From the NCBI GenBank assembly GCA_945828315.1, contig CALZQA010000021.1, positions 1 through 35,414 of the forward strand: a DNA stretch of 35,414 nucleotides. Direction: 5' to 3'. The translations under genes were made by a program, and so were the position numbers. The stretch is from an uncultured bacterium (lineage in GTDB: Bacteria > Bacillota > Clostridia > Lachnospirales > Lachnospiraceae). This document shows positions 1 through 7,177 of this stretch, in pieces (the first letter of the stretch is position 1; each line of letters begins with the position of its first letter). The notes below the pieces were generated by a model that made no database searches, was not told the DNA's origin, and was given only the letters and a program-made list of their open reading frames with translations.

Positions 1-10
1 GGCAAGCCTA

Positions 11-34
11 ACCTCCAAGAAACTTTATGGAGGT
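11..34 (+). promoter_or_regulatory. Hairpin hiding the ribosome binding site of the first gene
   Basis: ACCTCCA (11-17) is perfectly complementary to TGGAGGT (28-34), which contains the GGAGG Shine-Dalgarno of the gene starting at 41. The loop is 10 nt. Folding would sequester the ribosome binding site, so translation of this element gene may be held down until the hairpin is opened. The pairing is visible in the sequence; the regulatory role is inferred. Confidence 0.5.
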
Positions 35-40
35 GCGAAC

Positions 41-604
41 ATGTGCATTACAGAAGAAAAACTGGTGGAAGCCTACGGTAATTCAAATCCGCATGAACGC
101 TTCCTGCTGATTTACAAGAACTACAGCGTATTTCCCCAGTTGGTAGACTGCTATGAAACAGGGCTCTTTAATCGGATCCTTTTCGAAGTGGAATACAACA
201 GGCGGAAGAAGAATGACGACGATCTGGGCGTTAGAGTTCAGACAAGTCATCGCAGCGATCCTACAGCTGCAAAGGCCATCGAGCATATCATGATCCGGGA
301 TGCCATCGAGGAATGTAACTTCTCCGGGAACATCCTGAAGGAAACGGATACTCCGGAAAAGCACAAACATGATATTCTCACGATCCATATGATGAGACGG
401 GAATTTGAAGTCTTTGACTCAGCTCTCAAGGCTCTTCCGACGAAGGAGCATGACATCGTATTTACCTTTATCAATAAGGAACGCAAGATGCTGGAGATTG
501 CGGAGGACAGAGACCTGGCTTATCAGACAGTGAAGAATCTGATCGGTGATATCAAGAAGTTATTGGAAAGCAGAACAGTCCCTTATTTCAGGGAAACATT
601 ATAA
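41..604 (+). CDS. Sigma-70 region-4-like protein of the mobile element
   Basis: A 187-residue soluble protein that I cannot assign to a named family. Residues about 125-175 (ALKALPTKEHD, then IAEDRDLAYQTVKNLI) follow the pattern of a sigma-70 region 4 helix-turn-helix: a leading 'aLp.ke.di' helix, then an 'IAe...yqTVknlI' recognition helix. The N-terminal part is charged, with a basic run NRRKK near residue 53. Similar short sigma-like or ArpU-like activators occur just upstream of excisionase/integrase modules in Firmicutes elements, so it may switch on element genes. The start at 41 has GGAGG at 29-33, within a hairpin. The next gene follows after a 13-base gap. Function is inferred from pattern and position only. 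Confidence 0.6.
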   Translation: MCITEEKLVEAYGNSNPHERFLLIYKNYSVFPQLVDCYETGLFNRILFEVEYNRRKKNDDDLGVRVQTSHRSDPTAAKAIEHIMIRDAIEECNFSGNILKETDTPEKHKHDILTIHMMRREFEVFDSALKALPTKEHDIVFTFINKERKMLEIAEDRDLAYQTVKNLIGDIKKLLESRTVPYFRETL

Positions 605-617
605 GGAGTGAATGACT

Positions 618-839
618 ATGGGATACAAGAGAAAAGAAACGGATAATATGGAGAACCTTCTTACGAACGGAAAGAAGAAGTTCGTAAAGTATGATGAAGG
701 AGCAGCGATGTTCTCCATGGGGATTCATTCCTTCATGGATCTGGCTAAGGAGGCAAAGGCAGTTTACCGCATCAGACGGATCGTCTTGGTAAATACCGAG
801 ATCATCGAAGAGTATCTTGAAAACTTCAGAGATATGTAA
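618..839 (+). CDS. Excisionase-like small DNA-binding protein
   Basis: A 73-residue protein. After a basic N-terminus comes KYDEGAAMFSMGIHSFMDLAKEAKAVYRIRRIVLVNTEIIEEYLENF. This matches the layout of Tn916-type Xis and related winged-helix excisionases: a helix entering with 'y.eaa..f.mg...f..lak.a.a', then a basic 'yri...v.vn...ieeyl' wing. Such proteins bend the element ends and bias the integrase towards excision. An in-frame ATG at 612 is only 3 bases from AAGGAG (603-608), while 618 is 9 bases away, so 618 is preferred. It lies in the same direction as the integrase, 312 bases upstream. Family assignment is by residue pattern, not search. Confidence 0.65.
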   Translation: MGYKRKETDNMENLLTNGKKKFVKYDEGAAMFSMGIHSFMDLAKEAKAVYRIRRIVLVNTEIIEEYLENFRDM

Positions 840-943
840 CGAAGAAGGACGTAACGAAAATTAAAGGAATGACTCTCAAAAAAACATTGAATTTATGTGG
901 GACACAAACTATAATGTGTATATAGGTTTTGAAAGGAGCAGTT

Positions 944-1114
944 ATGGCGAAAGTAGGACGTCCCCCGGTAGAGAATAAGAAGTATATTAAGGTAGGCTTC
1001 CGAGTTACCGAGGCAGAACGTGATAGACTTCTCGCGTACTGCAAGAAGATGAATCTTACCCAAGCAGAGGTCTTTCAGCAGGCACTTGAGCTGCTGTACA
1101 AGACCAAGCCATAA
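944..1114 (+). CDS. Small ribbon-helix-helix (CopG/Arc-like) protein
   Basis: A 56-residue protein that opens MAKVGRPPVENKKYIKVGFRVTEAERDRL and continues with two short helices (LLAYCKKMNLTQAEVFQQALELLY). The pattern 'K.i.vgfRvtea E...l..yc...n.t.aev...al..ly' is typical of ribbon-helix-helix dimers, in which the beta strand KVGFRV contacts DNA. The GRPP start resembles small regulators found beside integrases. AAAGGAG lies 7 bases before the ATG; an in-frame start at 929 is upstream of this site and less likely. It sits 37 bases before the integrase and probably controls element transcription or copy state. The target is unknown. Confidence 0.65.
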   Translation: MAKVGRPPVENKKYIKVGFRVTEAERDRLLAYCKKMNLTQAEVFQQALELLYKTKP

Positions 1115-1151
1115 GAGAGTTGTTCCTTCTTTAATGTAAGGAGGAACGCAG

Positions 1152-2381
1152 ATGGCACAAAGCAGAAAGGACTCCCGTGGCTATGCGCTCAGGACGGGAG
1201 AGAGCCAAAGAGCAGACGGAAGATATTCATACTCTTATACGGATCACAATAGTAAGAGGCACACCGTCTATGGCAAGGATCTGGTCGAACTGAGGAAGAA
1301 GGAGCAGAAGATCAGACGCGATCTGGAGGATGGACTGGATCCCCAGAGAGCAGAGCGTATTACAGTCAACGATGTATTTGATTCGTACATCAAACAGAAA
1401 TACGACCTGAAACCGACGACCAGGGTGAATTACATTTACACCTATGATCACTTCATCAGGGAGACCTTCGGGAAAAGGAAACTGTCAAAGGTTCGTTATA
1501 CGGATGTGAAGGAATTTTACTATTCCCTTATCGTTGAGCAGGGATTATCTCCCGCCACAGTTGATAACGTACATACACAGCTTCATCCGGTATTTACGAT
1601 GGCAGTTCGTAACGGACTCATTCGTACCAATCCGGCATCCGGGGTTCTCGGTGAGATCAAGAAGAGTCATGTGTGGGTAAAGACCAAGCGTAAAGCTTTG
1701 ACGGTACCGGAGCAGAAGGCATTCATGAATTATCTGTATGCCAATCATCAGTACCAGGGCTGGAAGCCTATCATCACAGTCTTGATCGGAACGGGAATGA
1801 GAATCGGTGAATGTCTGGGCCTGAGATGGCAGGATCTCGACTTTGAGAATCGTATCATTGACATCAATCACAATCTGGTGCACCGTAGAGTAGATGAGGA
1901 AGGTGGAAACCTTCATATCAATACTCCGAAGACAGAAGCCGGTTGTAGGAAGATCCCGATGATCAGTGAGGTATACGAGGCATTTCTCGAAGAATATCAG
2001 CTCCAGCAGATCACGGGTTTCTGCACGCAGGAGATTGATGGATATTCAGGATTCGTATTTACAAGCTCGGGAGGAACGGTTACTATACCTTCTGAAGTGA
2101 ATCGTGCGATTCATAACATCACGGCAGAGTATAACGAAGAAGAAACTGCCAGAGCGAAGAAAGAAAAGAGAGAGCCTTTTCTCCTTCCGGACTTCTCCGC
2201 TCACCATCTTGGACATACTTTCTGTACCAGACTTTGTGAGAACGAAACGAATCTCAAGGTCATTCAGACGGTGATGGGACACAAGGACATCCAGACGACG
2301 ATGGATATCTATGCAGACTGCACCGAGGAGAAGAAGCAGGAAGTGATCAAGAAGATGGAAGATAAGATTTTTGTGATTTAA
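1152..2381 (+). CDS. int: Tn916-type tyrosine integrase with altered active site
   Basis: A 409-residue site-specific recombinase that would integrate and excise the element. Residues 1-65 form the arm-binding domain (GYALRTGESQRADGRYSYSYTD), 70-165 the core-binding SAM-like domain, and 180-400 the catalytic domain. Visible catalytic positions are R217 (GTGMRIGE), K260 (TPKTEAG), H351, H377 (MGHKD) and Y387 (TMDIYAD). The second arginine of the HxxR box is absent: the protein reads HHLGHTFCTR, with G354 (codon GGA, 2211-2213) where the family has arginine. The rest of the gene is intact and full length. AGGAGG (1139-1144) supports the start. The missing arginine could mean an inactive integrase, a tolerated variant or a sequencing error. 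Confidence 0.93.
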   Translation: MAQSRKDSRGYALRTGESQRADGRYSYSYTDHNSKRHTVYGKDLVELRKKEQKIRRDLEDGLDPQRAERITVNDVFDSYIKQKYDLKPTTRVNYIYTYDHFIRETFGKRKLSKVRYTDVKEFYYSLIVEQGLSPATVDNVHTQLHPVFTMAVRNGLIRTNPASGVLGEIKKSHVWVKTKRKALTVPEQKAFMNYLYANHQYQGWKPIITVLIGTGMRIGECLGLRWQDLDFENRIIDINHNLVHRRVDEEGGNLHINTPKTEAGCRKIPMISEVYEAFLEEYQLQQITGFCTQEIDGYSGFVFTSSGGTVTIPSEVNRAIHNITAEYNEEETARAKKEKREPFLLPDFSAHHLGHTFCTRLCENETNLKVIQTVMGHKDIQTTMDIYADCTEEKKQEVIKKMEDKIFVI

Positions 2382-2755
2382 AAGTGCCTGTTAAAGCAGT
2401 GCCTTTTCTCACAAATTAAACTTTACGTCTTAATCCAACGACTGACCGAAAAATGAAAAGTGATGTATCCAGTACCACACGCTAAGACATTAGCACGGAA
2501 CAGGACGGCAATCCTCAAAGACCCTGAAATGCATTTGGACGGAGCCAAGGGGACAAAGACGGAATAGGACGTAAAAACTGACCAATCCAATCCCGACGAT
2601 GAAGAGTTTGGATAAATAAATCCAGTATTTATGCGGGTTTGCGTGGCATGATAAAATTAAGTTGCCGAAAGGAGTAGGTCCTTTCCCATCTCTTGACGGA
2701 CACCCCCACTAAGGAGCGGTATGGCGGTGCTCTGGCCCAGATTTTTTGAACACAA
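2382..2755. other. Gene-free region next to the integrase; possible attachment region
   Basis: No coding frame or RNA gene is recognisable in this part of the 599-base gap between the integrase and the amidotransferase gene. It contains GGACG pentamers at 2503, 2537 and 2567 (others at 2808 and 2921), and the 10-mer CATTTGGACG at 2532-2541, repeated at 2803-2812. A perfect 7-bp hairpin, GAAAGGA/TCCTTTC, lies at 2667-2685. In Tn916-like elements the attachment site and integrase arm sites lie just outside int, so this is where attR/attL would be expected. No second att copy is available in the window to prove it. Confidence 0.4.
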
Positions 2756-2812
2756 TGGCCGTGAAGTGATTCACGGTCATTATTATTTTAGGGGTTCCTT
2801 TTCATTTGGACG
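2532..2812 (+). repeat. 10-bp direct repeat CATTTGGACG flanking 261 bases
   Basis: Identical 10-mers at 2532-2541 and 2803-2812, in the same orientation, lie between the integrase gene and the first chromosomal-type gene. Three further GGACG pentamers on the same strand fall within 430 bases. They could be integrase arm-binding direct repeats or the scar of an insertion. This is a sequence observation; the role is unproven. Confidence 0.4.
2756..2791 (+). terminator. Rho-independent terminator downstream of the integrase region
   Basis: A 10-bp stem (arms 2756-2765 and 2770-2779, one G-T wobble) with a GTGA loop is followed by TTATTATTTTA. It would stop transcription from the element before the amidotransferase promoter at 2884. 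Confidence 0.7.
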
Positions 2813-2883
2813 TTGAAAGGAGCAATTGATATATTTATGCAATGCTTTGCAACATTATTCAAAAAAATTGTATATTCTACCAG

Positions 2884-2912
2884 TTGCAACAAAAGTAAGA
2901 ATCAAGTATAAT
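2884..2912 (+). promoter_or_regulatory. Sigma-A promoter of the amidotransferase/amino-acid transporter operon
   Basis: TTGCAA (2884-2889), a 17-base spacer and a perfect TATAAT (2907-2912). Transcription would begin near 2919, a few bases before the leader hairpin at 2925-2952. It is the only clear promoter upstream of 2981 and probably also serves 3732-6676, because gaps between those genes are short. Confidence 0.75.
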
Positions 2913-2924
2913 GTTGTACTGGAC

Positions 2925-2961
2925 GAGGTTGTCTGTGAAGGCGGGCAACCTCTTTATTTTA
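2925..2961 (+). promoter_or_regulatory. Terminator-like 5' leader hairpin
   Basis: GAGGTTG (2925-2931) pairs with CAACCTC (2946-2952), followed by TTTATTTTA. The loop contains GTGAAGGCG. The hairpin lies right at the predicted transcript start and ahead of the ribosome binding site AGAGGTGAG, so it could act as an attenuator or as a 5' stabilising structure. The same arrangement precedes oppA (12472-12524) and a decayed gene on the minus strand (8919-8959). Confidence 0.55.
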
Positions 2962-2980
2962 CTTTCAGAGGTGAGAATGT

Positions 2981-3682
2981 ATGCGACCTGTCATAGGTTT
3001 GATCCCTTTATTTGATGAAGACAAAGAAAGCTATTGGATGCTTCCCGGATATATGAAGGTTTTGGAAGCGTGTGGCGCACTTCCGATCATGCTCCCACTT
3101 ACAGATGATGAAGAGGAGCTGACTCAGAGTGTGGAAATGTGTGACGGACTGCTCCTGACAGGAGGACATGATGTGGATCCGATGCTGTATCACGAACAGC
3201 CGAAAGATACCTGTGGTGTCCCGTGCAGGGAACGCGACCGTATGGAGAGCCGGCTGCTGGGGATGGCACTGAAAAAAGATCTGCCTGTGTTAGGCATCTG
3301 CAGGGGGATCCAATTTATGAACGCATATCTTGGCGGAAGCCTGTATCAGGATCTGCCCACGGAGCATGGAGATCGGGTAGAGCATCATATGTCACCGCCG
3401 TACGACAGAGAAGCGCATAAAGTAACGGTACTTGCAAATACCGTATTAGCTGGTATACTGGGAGAAGGAGAACTGCCGGTGAACAGTTATCATCATCAGG
3501 CAGTAAAGAAAACAGCCCCGGGAGTAACCACAATGGCTGTATCGGAAGATGGTCTTGTGGAGGCAATTTCCGTAGACGGGCAGAAATTTGCAGTAGGGAT
3601 CCAGTGGCATCCGGAGTTCTCTTATGAGAGCGATGCCGCCAGTTTAAAATTGGTTCAGGCTTTTGTGGACGCTTGCAGATAG
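2981..3682 (+). CDS. Class I glutamine amidotransferase, peptidase C26 (gamma-glutamyl-GABA hydrolase-like)
   Basis: A 233-residue cytoplasmic hydrolase of the PuuD-like C26 family, which cleaves gamma-glutamyl amide bonds such as that of gamma-glutamyl-GABA and releases glutamate. The oxyanion/glycine strand is LLLTGGHDVDP (58-67). The nucleophile elbow is GICRGIQ with C107, and the catalytic H210-E212 pair sits in QWHPEFS. Full length for the family, with no synthase domain. The start follows AGAGGTGAG after a promoter and leader hairpin. It lies 49 bases upstream of the amino-acid-binding lipoprotein gene, suggesting joint expression and a role in using imported gamma-glutamyl compounds or glutamine. 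Substrate specificity cannot be read from sequence. Confidence 0.9.
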   Translation: MRPVIGLIPLFDEDKESYWMLPGYMKVLEACGALPIMLPLTDDEEELTQSVEMCDGLLLTGGHDVDPMLYHEQPKDTCGVPCRERDRMESRLLGMALKKDLPVLGICRGIQFMNAYLGGSLYQDLPTEHGDRVEHHMSPPYDREAHKVTVLANTVLAGILGEGELPVNSYHHQAVKKTAPGVTTMAVSEDGLVEAISVDGQKFAVGIQWHPEFSYESDAASLKLVQAFVDACR

Positions 3683-3731
3683 CAACAAGTGGAAACAGAG
3701 ATGACAAATAAACTTTTAGGAGGAATAAAAG

Positions 3732-4574
3732 ATGAATAAGAAAATGATGATGACGCTGCTTGCAGCAACAATGGTGCTTGGTCTTGTAGGATGCGGAAGC
3801 AAGGCAGAAGAGCCTGCAGCACCTGCAGAGGAGACAGCAGATACGACAGAGGAAGCAGCAGATACTGCAGAGGAGGCAGATACTTCTGACGCAGGAAAGA
3901 AGTGGATCATCGCAACAGATACCGCATTCAAGCCTTTCGAGTACAAGGATGACAGCGGAGAGTATGTTGGTATCGATGTGGATATTCTTGCTGCGATCGC
4001 AGAGGATCAGGGATTTGATTATGACCTTCAGGCACTGGGATGGGATGCATCTATCGCTGCTTGCCAGGCAGGACAGGCAGACGGTATGATCGCAGGCGCA
4101 TCTATTACCGAAGAGCGTAAGGAAAGCGGCTGGATCTTCTCTGACGGATATTATGATGCAAACCAGAGCATGGCAGTAGCAGAGTCTTCTTCCATCACAG
4201 GTTTCTCTGATCTGGATGGCAAGACCGTTGCTGTAAAGACCGGTAGTATGAGTGCAGATTATGCTGAGAGCCTGAAGGATGAGTATGGCTTCACCATTAC
4301 TTACTTCGAGGATTCACCTACCATGTATCAGGCTGTTGTAGGTGGTCAGGCAGACGCTGTATTTGATGATACGCCGATCATGGCAAGCAACATCAAGGAT
4401 ACCGGACTTGCAATGAAACTGGTAGACGGTACCGGAAATGATCCTGCATCTTACGGATTTGCAATCTTTAATGCAGACAACCAGGAGCTGGTAGATATGT
4501 TTAACGCCGGTCTGGCTAATATCAAGGCAAACGGAACTTACGATGAGATTATCGCAAAATATCTTGGCGAATAA
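3732..4574 (+). CDS. Amino-acid ABC transporter substrate-binding lipoprotein
   Basis: A 280-residue periplasmic-binding-type protein (SBP_bac_3) anchored to the outer face of the membrane. Its lipoprotein signal peptide ends in LVGC with lipidated Cys21 (MNKKMMMTLLAATMVLGLVGCGS). An acidic Ala/Glu/Thr-rich linker (24-53) precedes the two-lobed domain. Family hallmarks are ATDTAFKPFEYKDDSGEYVGIDVDI (substrate lobe 1), AGQADGMIAG, and AVKTGSMSADY plus GQADAVFDD (lobe 2). The D and R positions suit a polar amino acid such as glutamine, glutamate or histidine, but the ligand is not certain. AGGAGG lies 8 bases before the ATG. A stem-loop separates it from the permease gene, a common way to keep the binding protein in excess. 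Confidence 0.93.
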   Translation: MNKKMMMTLLAATMVLGLVGCGSKAEEPAAPAEETADTTEEAADTAEEADTSDAGKKWIIATDTAFKPFEYKDDSGEYVGIDVDILAAIAEDQGFDYDLQALGWDASIAACQAGQADGMIAGASITEERKESGWIFSDGYYDANQSMAVAESSSITGFSDLDGKTVAVKTGSMSADYAESLKDEYGFTITYFEDSPTMYQAVVGGQADAVFDDTPIMASNIKDTGLAMKLVDGTGNDPASYGFAIFNADNQELVDMFNAGLANIKANGTYDEIIAKYLGE

Positions 4575-4600
4575 TTTTTGAAGTAACGACAACAGGCAGG

Positions 4601-4643
4601 CAGGACGGAGCAGCTGACATGCTCTGCCCTGTCTTACCTATTT
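4601..4643 (+). promoter_or_regulatory. Stem-loop between binding-protein and permease genes
   Basis: Arms at 4601-4612 and 4620-4631 pair over 12 positions with one mismatch and one G-T wobble, with a 7-nt loop; a T-rich stretch follows. It may partly terminate transcription or protect the 3' end of the binding-protein mRNA, giving more lipoprotein than permease. The role is inferred from position. Confidence 0.5.
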
Positions 4644-4665
4644 TGCGGGGATAAGGGGAATCAAT

Positions 4666-5337
4666 ATGGTAAAAATAATCACTGTTTATGGGAATATGCT
4701 CCTTCAGGCCATGGGCAAGACCTTGCTTCTGGCATTGTGCGGTCTGTTTTTTGCATGTATCCTGGGACTGATCTTTGGTCTGATGAGTGTTGTAAAAAAC
4801 AGAGTATGCAACATCATAGCACAGATTTTTGTTGACGTGATCCGAGGCGTGCCGATGATCGTGCTGGCATTTTTTGTTTACTTCGGAGTTCCGTATTTAT
4901 TAAATAATATGATGGGATTGAACACGCCGGTAATGACTGCGTTGCAGGCGGGTACGATCTGTCTGGCATTAAACTGTGGCGCGTATATGTCTGAGATCAT
5001 TCGTGCCGGTATTGAATCTGTAGACAAAGGACAGATGGAAGCAGCGAGATCACTGGGACTTTCCTATTTTGTATCCATGAAGCGGATCGTGCTGCCGCAG
5101 GCGATCCGAACGATGATTCCCAGTATCATTAACCAGTTCATCATCACGTTGAAAGATACATCGATCCTTTCTGTTATCGGTTTCCCGGAACTGGTAAATA
5201 CTGCAAAAAATGTACAGGCAGCGACTTTCAAGTCGTTCCAGACCTGGTTTATTGTAGGTATCATGTACCTGATCGTTATCACAATCCTTTCCAGATGTGC
5301 AAAGGTTGTAGAAAGGAGATTGAATCGTGGCCGCTGA
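4666..5337 (+). CDS. Amino-acid ABC transporter permease (HisM/GlnP type)
   Basis: A 223-residue integral membrane subunit with several hydrophobic spans (about 10-35, 50-75, 85-105, 150-175, 190-215). It carries the EAA loop that docks to the ATPase: [25 protein letters not shown] (about 125-149). The conserved [18 protein letters not shown] segment of the HEAA family is also present. One gene encodes the pore, so it probably works as a homodimer with the ATPase at 5327 and the lipoprotein at 3732. AAGGGG precedes the ATG. Its 3' end overlaps the ATPase gene by 11 bases, indicating translational coupling. Confidence 0.93.
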   Translation: MVKIITVYGNMLLQAMGKTLLLALCGLFFACILGLIFGLMSVVKNRVCNIIAQIFVDVIRGVPMIVLAFFVYFGVPYLLNNMMGLNTPVMTALQAGTICLALNCGAYMSEIIRAGIESVDKGQMEAARSLGLSYFVSMKRIVLPQAIRTMIPSIINQFIITLKDTSILSVIGFPELVNTAKNVQAATFKSFQTWFIVGIMYLIVITILSRCAKVVERRLNRGR

Positions 5338-6067
5338 AGAAATTAAAATTCATGTAGAACATCTCAAGAAGAACTTTGGGAAAATAGAAGTCTTAAAGGA
5401 TATATCCATTGATATCATGCAGGGAGAGGTTGTGGTCGTGATCGGTCCTTCCGGATCTGGAAAATCAACCTTTTTGCGGTGTCTGAACCGCTTGGAAGAA
5501 TCCACCGGCGGAACGATCGTGGTGGATGGCGTAGATATCACCCAGAAAAAAGTGGATATTAACAAGGTGCGTGAAAATGTAGGAATGGTATTCCAGCACT
5601 TCAATCTGTTCAACAACCTCAATGTCTTAAACAACATGACACTGGCACCGCTGGAGCTGAAAAAAGCCACTTCGGAACAGGCGAAAGAGAAGGCGATGCA
5701 GATGCTGGAGCGCGTTGGACTGGCAGAGAAAGCAGAAGCTTATCCGTCCCAGCTTTCCGGCGGACAGAAGCAGCGTGTGGCGATCGCGCGGGCGCTGTGC
5801 ATGAATCCGGATATCATGCTTTTTGATGAGCCCACATCCGCATTGGATCCGGAGATGGTAGGCGAGGTACTTCAGGTTATGAAAGATCTCGCGGCATCCG
5901 GAATGACCATGGTCATTGTTACCCATGAGATGGGATTTGCCCGAGAAGTGGCAGACAGAGTCATTTTTATGGATGGTGGATATATTGTGGAGGAAGGCAC
6001 ACCGGAGGAGGTGCTGCTGAATCCGAAAGAGAGCAGGACCATCGACTTTTTGAATAAAGTATTGTAG
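5327..6067 (+). CDS. Amino-acid ABC transporter ATP-binding protein (GlnQ/HisP type)
   Basis: A 246-residue ABC ATPase that drives import through the permease encoded just upstream. Walker A is GPSGSGKST (40-48), the Q-loop is MVFQHFNLF, the signature is LSGGQKQR, Walker B plus D-loop is [11 protein letters not shown], and the switch His is in IVTHEMGFA. Length and the [16 protein letters not shown] segment are typical of the polar-amino-acid subfamily. The start is GTG at 5327, preceded by AAGGAGAT (5313-5320) and lying inside the permease gene. Twenty-one bases separate it from the kinase-like gene that follows. Confidence 0.94.
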   Translation: MAAEEIKIHVEHLKKNFGKIEVLKDISIDIMQGEVVVVIGPSGSGKSTFLRCLNRLEESTGGTIVVDGVDITQKKVDINKVRENVGMVFQHFNLFNNLNVLNNMTLAPLELKKATSEQAKEKAMQMLERVGLAEKAEAYPSQLSGGQKQRVAIARALCMNPDIMLFDEPTSALDPEMVGEVLQVMKDLAASGMTMVIVTHEMGFAREVADRVIFMDGGYIVEEGTPEEVLLNPKESRTIDFLNKVL

Positions 6068-6088
6068 CATCTGTCGGGAGGTGTTAAG

Positions 6089-6676
6089 GTGAAAAAAATA
6101 ATTACCATCAGTCGCGAGTTTGGTGCGGGAGGCGGTCAGATCGGCCGTGCGGTAGCGGACAGACTCGGTTATTATTACATGGATAAAGATATGATCATAC
6201 GTGCAGCCATGGAGTCTCCGAACCTGACGCCGGCGGATTTCCGTAAATGGGATGAGCGCGTGCCTTTGAACCTGGGATTCGGTCAGAGCCTGTTTGACTT
6301 TTACAATAAGCCGTTAAATGAGAAACTCTTTGAAGCCCAGCGGGAAGCGATCCGTAAGATCGGGGAAAAAGGGAACTGTGTGATCGTAGGACGTAATGCG
6401 AATGTGGTACTTCAGGAATTTGAGAAGTGTCTTCATGTATTTGTTTCTGCAACTCCTTATTTCCGGGTACAGAACTTAAAGAAGCAGATGCCTGACGTTT
6501 CAGAGGAAAAGATCCTGAATCAGATGAAGGCAGTTGATAAGACAAGAGCAAAATATTGTTCTTATTACACCAATACAGAATTCGGGAAAGCGGAATATTA
6601 TGATCTGTGTCTGAAGAGCTCAACCCTCGGGATCGACGGATGTATCGATGTCATCTGTGAGCTGGCAAAGAAATAG
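6089..6676 (+). CDS. Cytidylate kinase-like family protein
   Basis: A 195-residue P-loop protein of the cytidylate-kinase-like (Cytidylate_kin2) family. It starts KKIITISREFGAGGGQIGRAVADRLGYYYMDKDMI, in which the ISREFGAGGG loop replaces the classical GxxGxGK P-loop. A lid-like region with basic residues (NLKKQMPDVSEEKI, KAVDKTRAKYCSYYT) and the NCVIVGRNAN strand follow. Members are common in Firmicutes beside transporters and are annotated as nucleotide kinases, although substrates are largely untested. The start is GTG at 6089 with GGGAGG upstream. It ends 6 bases from the convergent Lrp gene, with no obvious terminator between them. Confidence 0.8.
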   Translation: MKKIITISREFGAGGGQIGRAVADRLGYYYMDKDMIIRAAMESPNLTPADFRKWDERVPLNLGFGQSLFDFYNKPLNEKLFEAQREAIRKIGEKGNCVIVGRNANVVLQEFEKCLHVFVSATPYFRVQNLKKQMPDVSEEKILNQMKAVDKTRAKYCSYYTNTEFGKAEYYDLCLKSSTLGIDGCIDVICELAKK

Positions 6677-6682
6677 TTTGAT

Positions 6683-7153
6683 CTAAGAATCTTTCCAAAA
6701 CAGATTTCGGTGTTCTACAGAGGTGGAAAACGCGATCAAGGTCTTTGTTTTTCCAAAACGTTGTAATTCACCGATAAATTGATCCAGTGCCATTGTATGT
6801 TTAAAGACCACTTCAATGAGCATGGAATATTCTCCGGTGACACAGTTACACGCCACCACGTTTTTACATTTTTGAATGTAGGGATAGAACTCCTTTTTCT
6901 GATCGGGTTCTACCTCAAGATTAATAAAGGCTTTTGTATAATAGCCGAGAGCGATCGGGTTGATCTGGACATGAAAACCTTCGATCACTCCGGCTTTTTT
7001 CAGTCTCTCGATGCGGGAGGAAACGGCAGTCGATGATAAATATACCTTTGCGGCCATGTCCTTTAAAGACATACGGGCATCCTTTTCCAGCAGCTCTAAT
7101 ATCTTTCGGTCTACCTCGTCGAGAGAATACATCGGTTCTTCTATTTCCTTCAT
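6683..7153 (-). CDS. Lrp/AsnC family transcriptional regulator
   Basis: A 156-residue regulator. Residues 10-60 form the winged HTH (LDEVDRKILELLEKDARMSLKDMAAKVYLSSTAVSSRIERLKKAGVIEGF). Residues 70-150 form the RAM/AsnC ligand domain, with VVACNCVTGEYSMLIEVVFKHTMALDQFI containing the conserved 'G.yd.ll.v' turn. Feast/famine regulators bind an amino acid and control its transport or catabolism. The gene follows glutamate dehydrogenase by 24 bases on the same strand, so the two are probably one transcript and the dehydrogenase a likely target. The neighbouring amino-acid transporter points the same way. Ligand unknown. Confidence 0.93.
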   Translation of the reverse strand: MKEIEEPMYSLDEVDRKILELLEKDARMSLKDMAAKVYLSSTAVSSRIERLKKAGVIEGFHVQINPIALGYYTKAFINLEVEPDQKKEFYPYIQKCKNVVACNCVTGEYSMLIEVVFKHTMALDQFIGELQRFGKTKTLIAFSTSVEHRNLFWKDS

Positions 7154-7177
7154 ACAAAAGCCTCCATCTCTTATACT

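Noticed and set aside
1-2381. A complete integrative element or defence island
   Set aside because: Only the regulator/excisionase/integrase end is inside the window; no conjugation, replication or defence genes are visible.
2925-2961. The three leader hairpins as T-box riboswitches
   Set aside because: They are too short (about 35-55 nt) and lack a specifier loop and the T-box sequence; no long 5' leader exists before them.
2382-2980. A tRNA gene as the integration target next to int
   Set aside because: No cloverleaf, TTCRA arm or CCA end could be found on either strand of this stretch.
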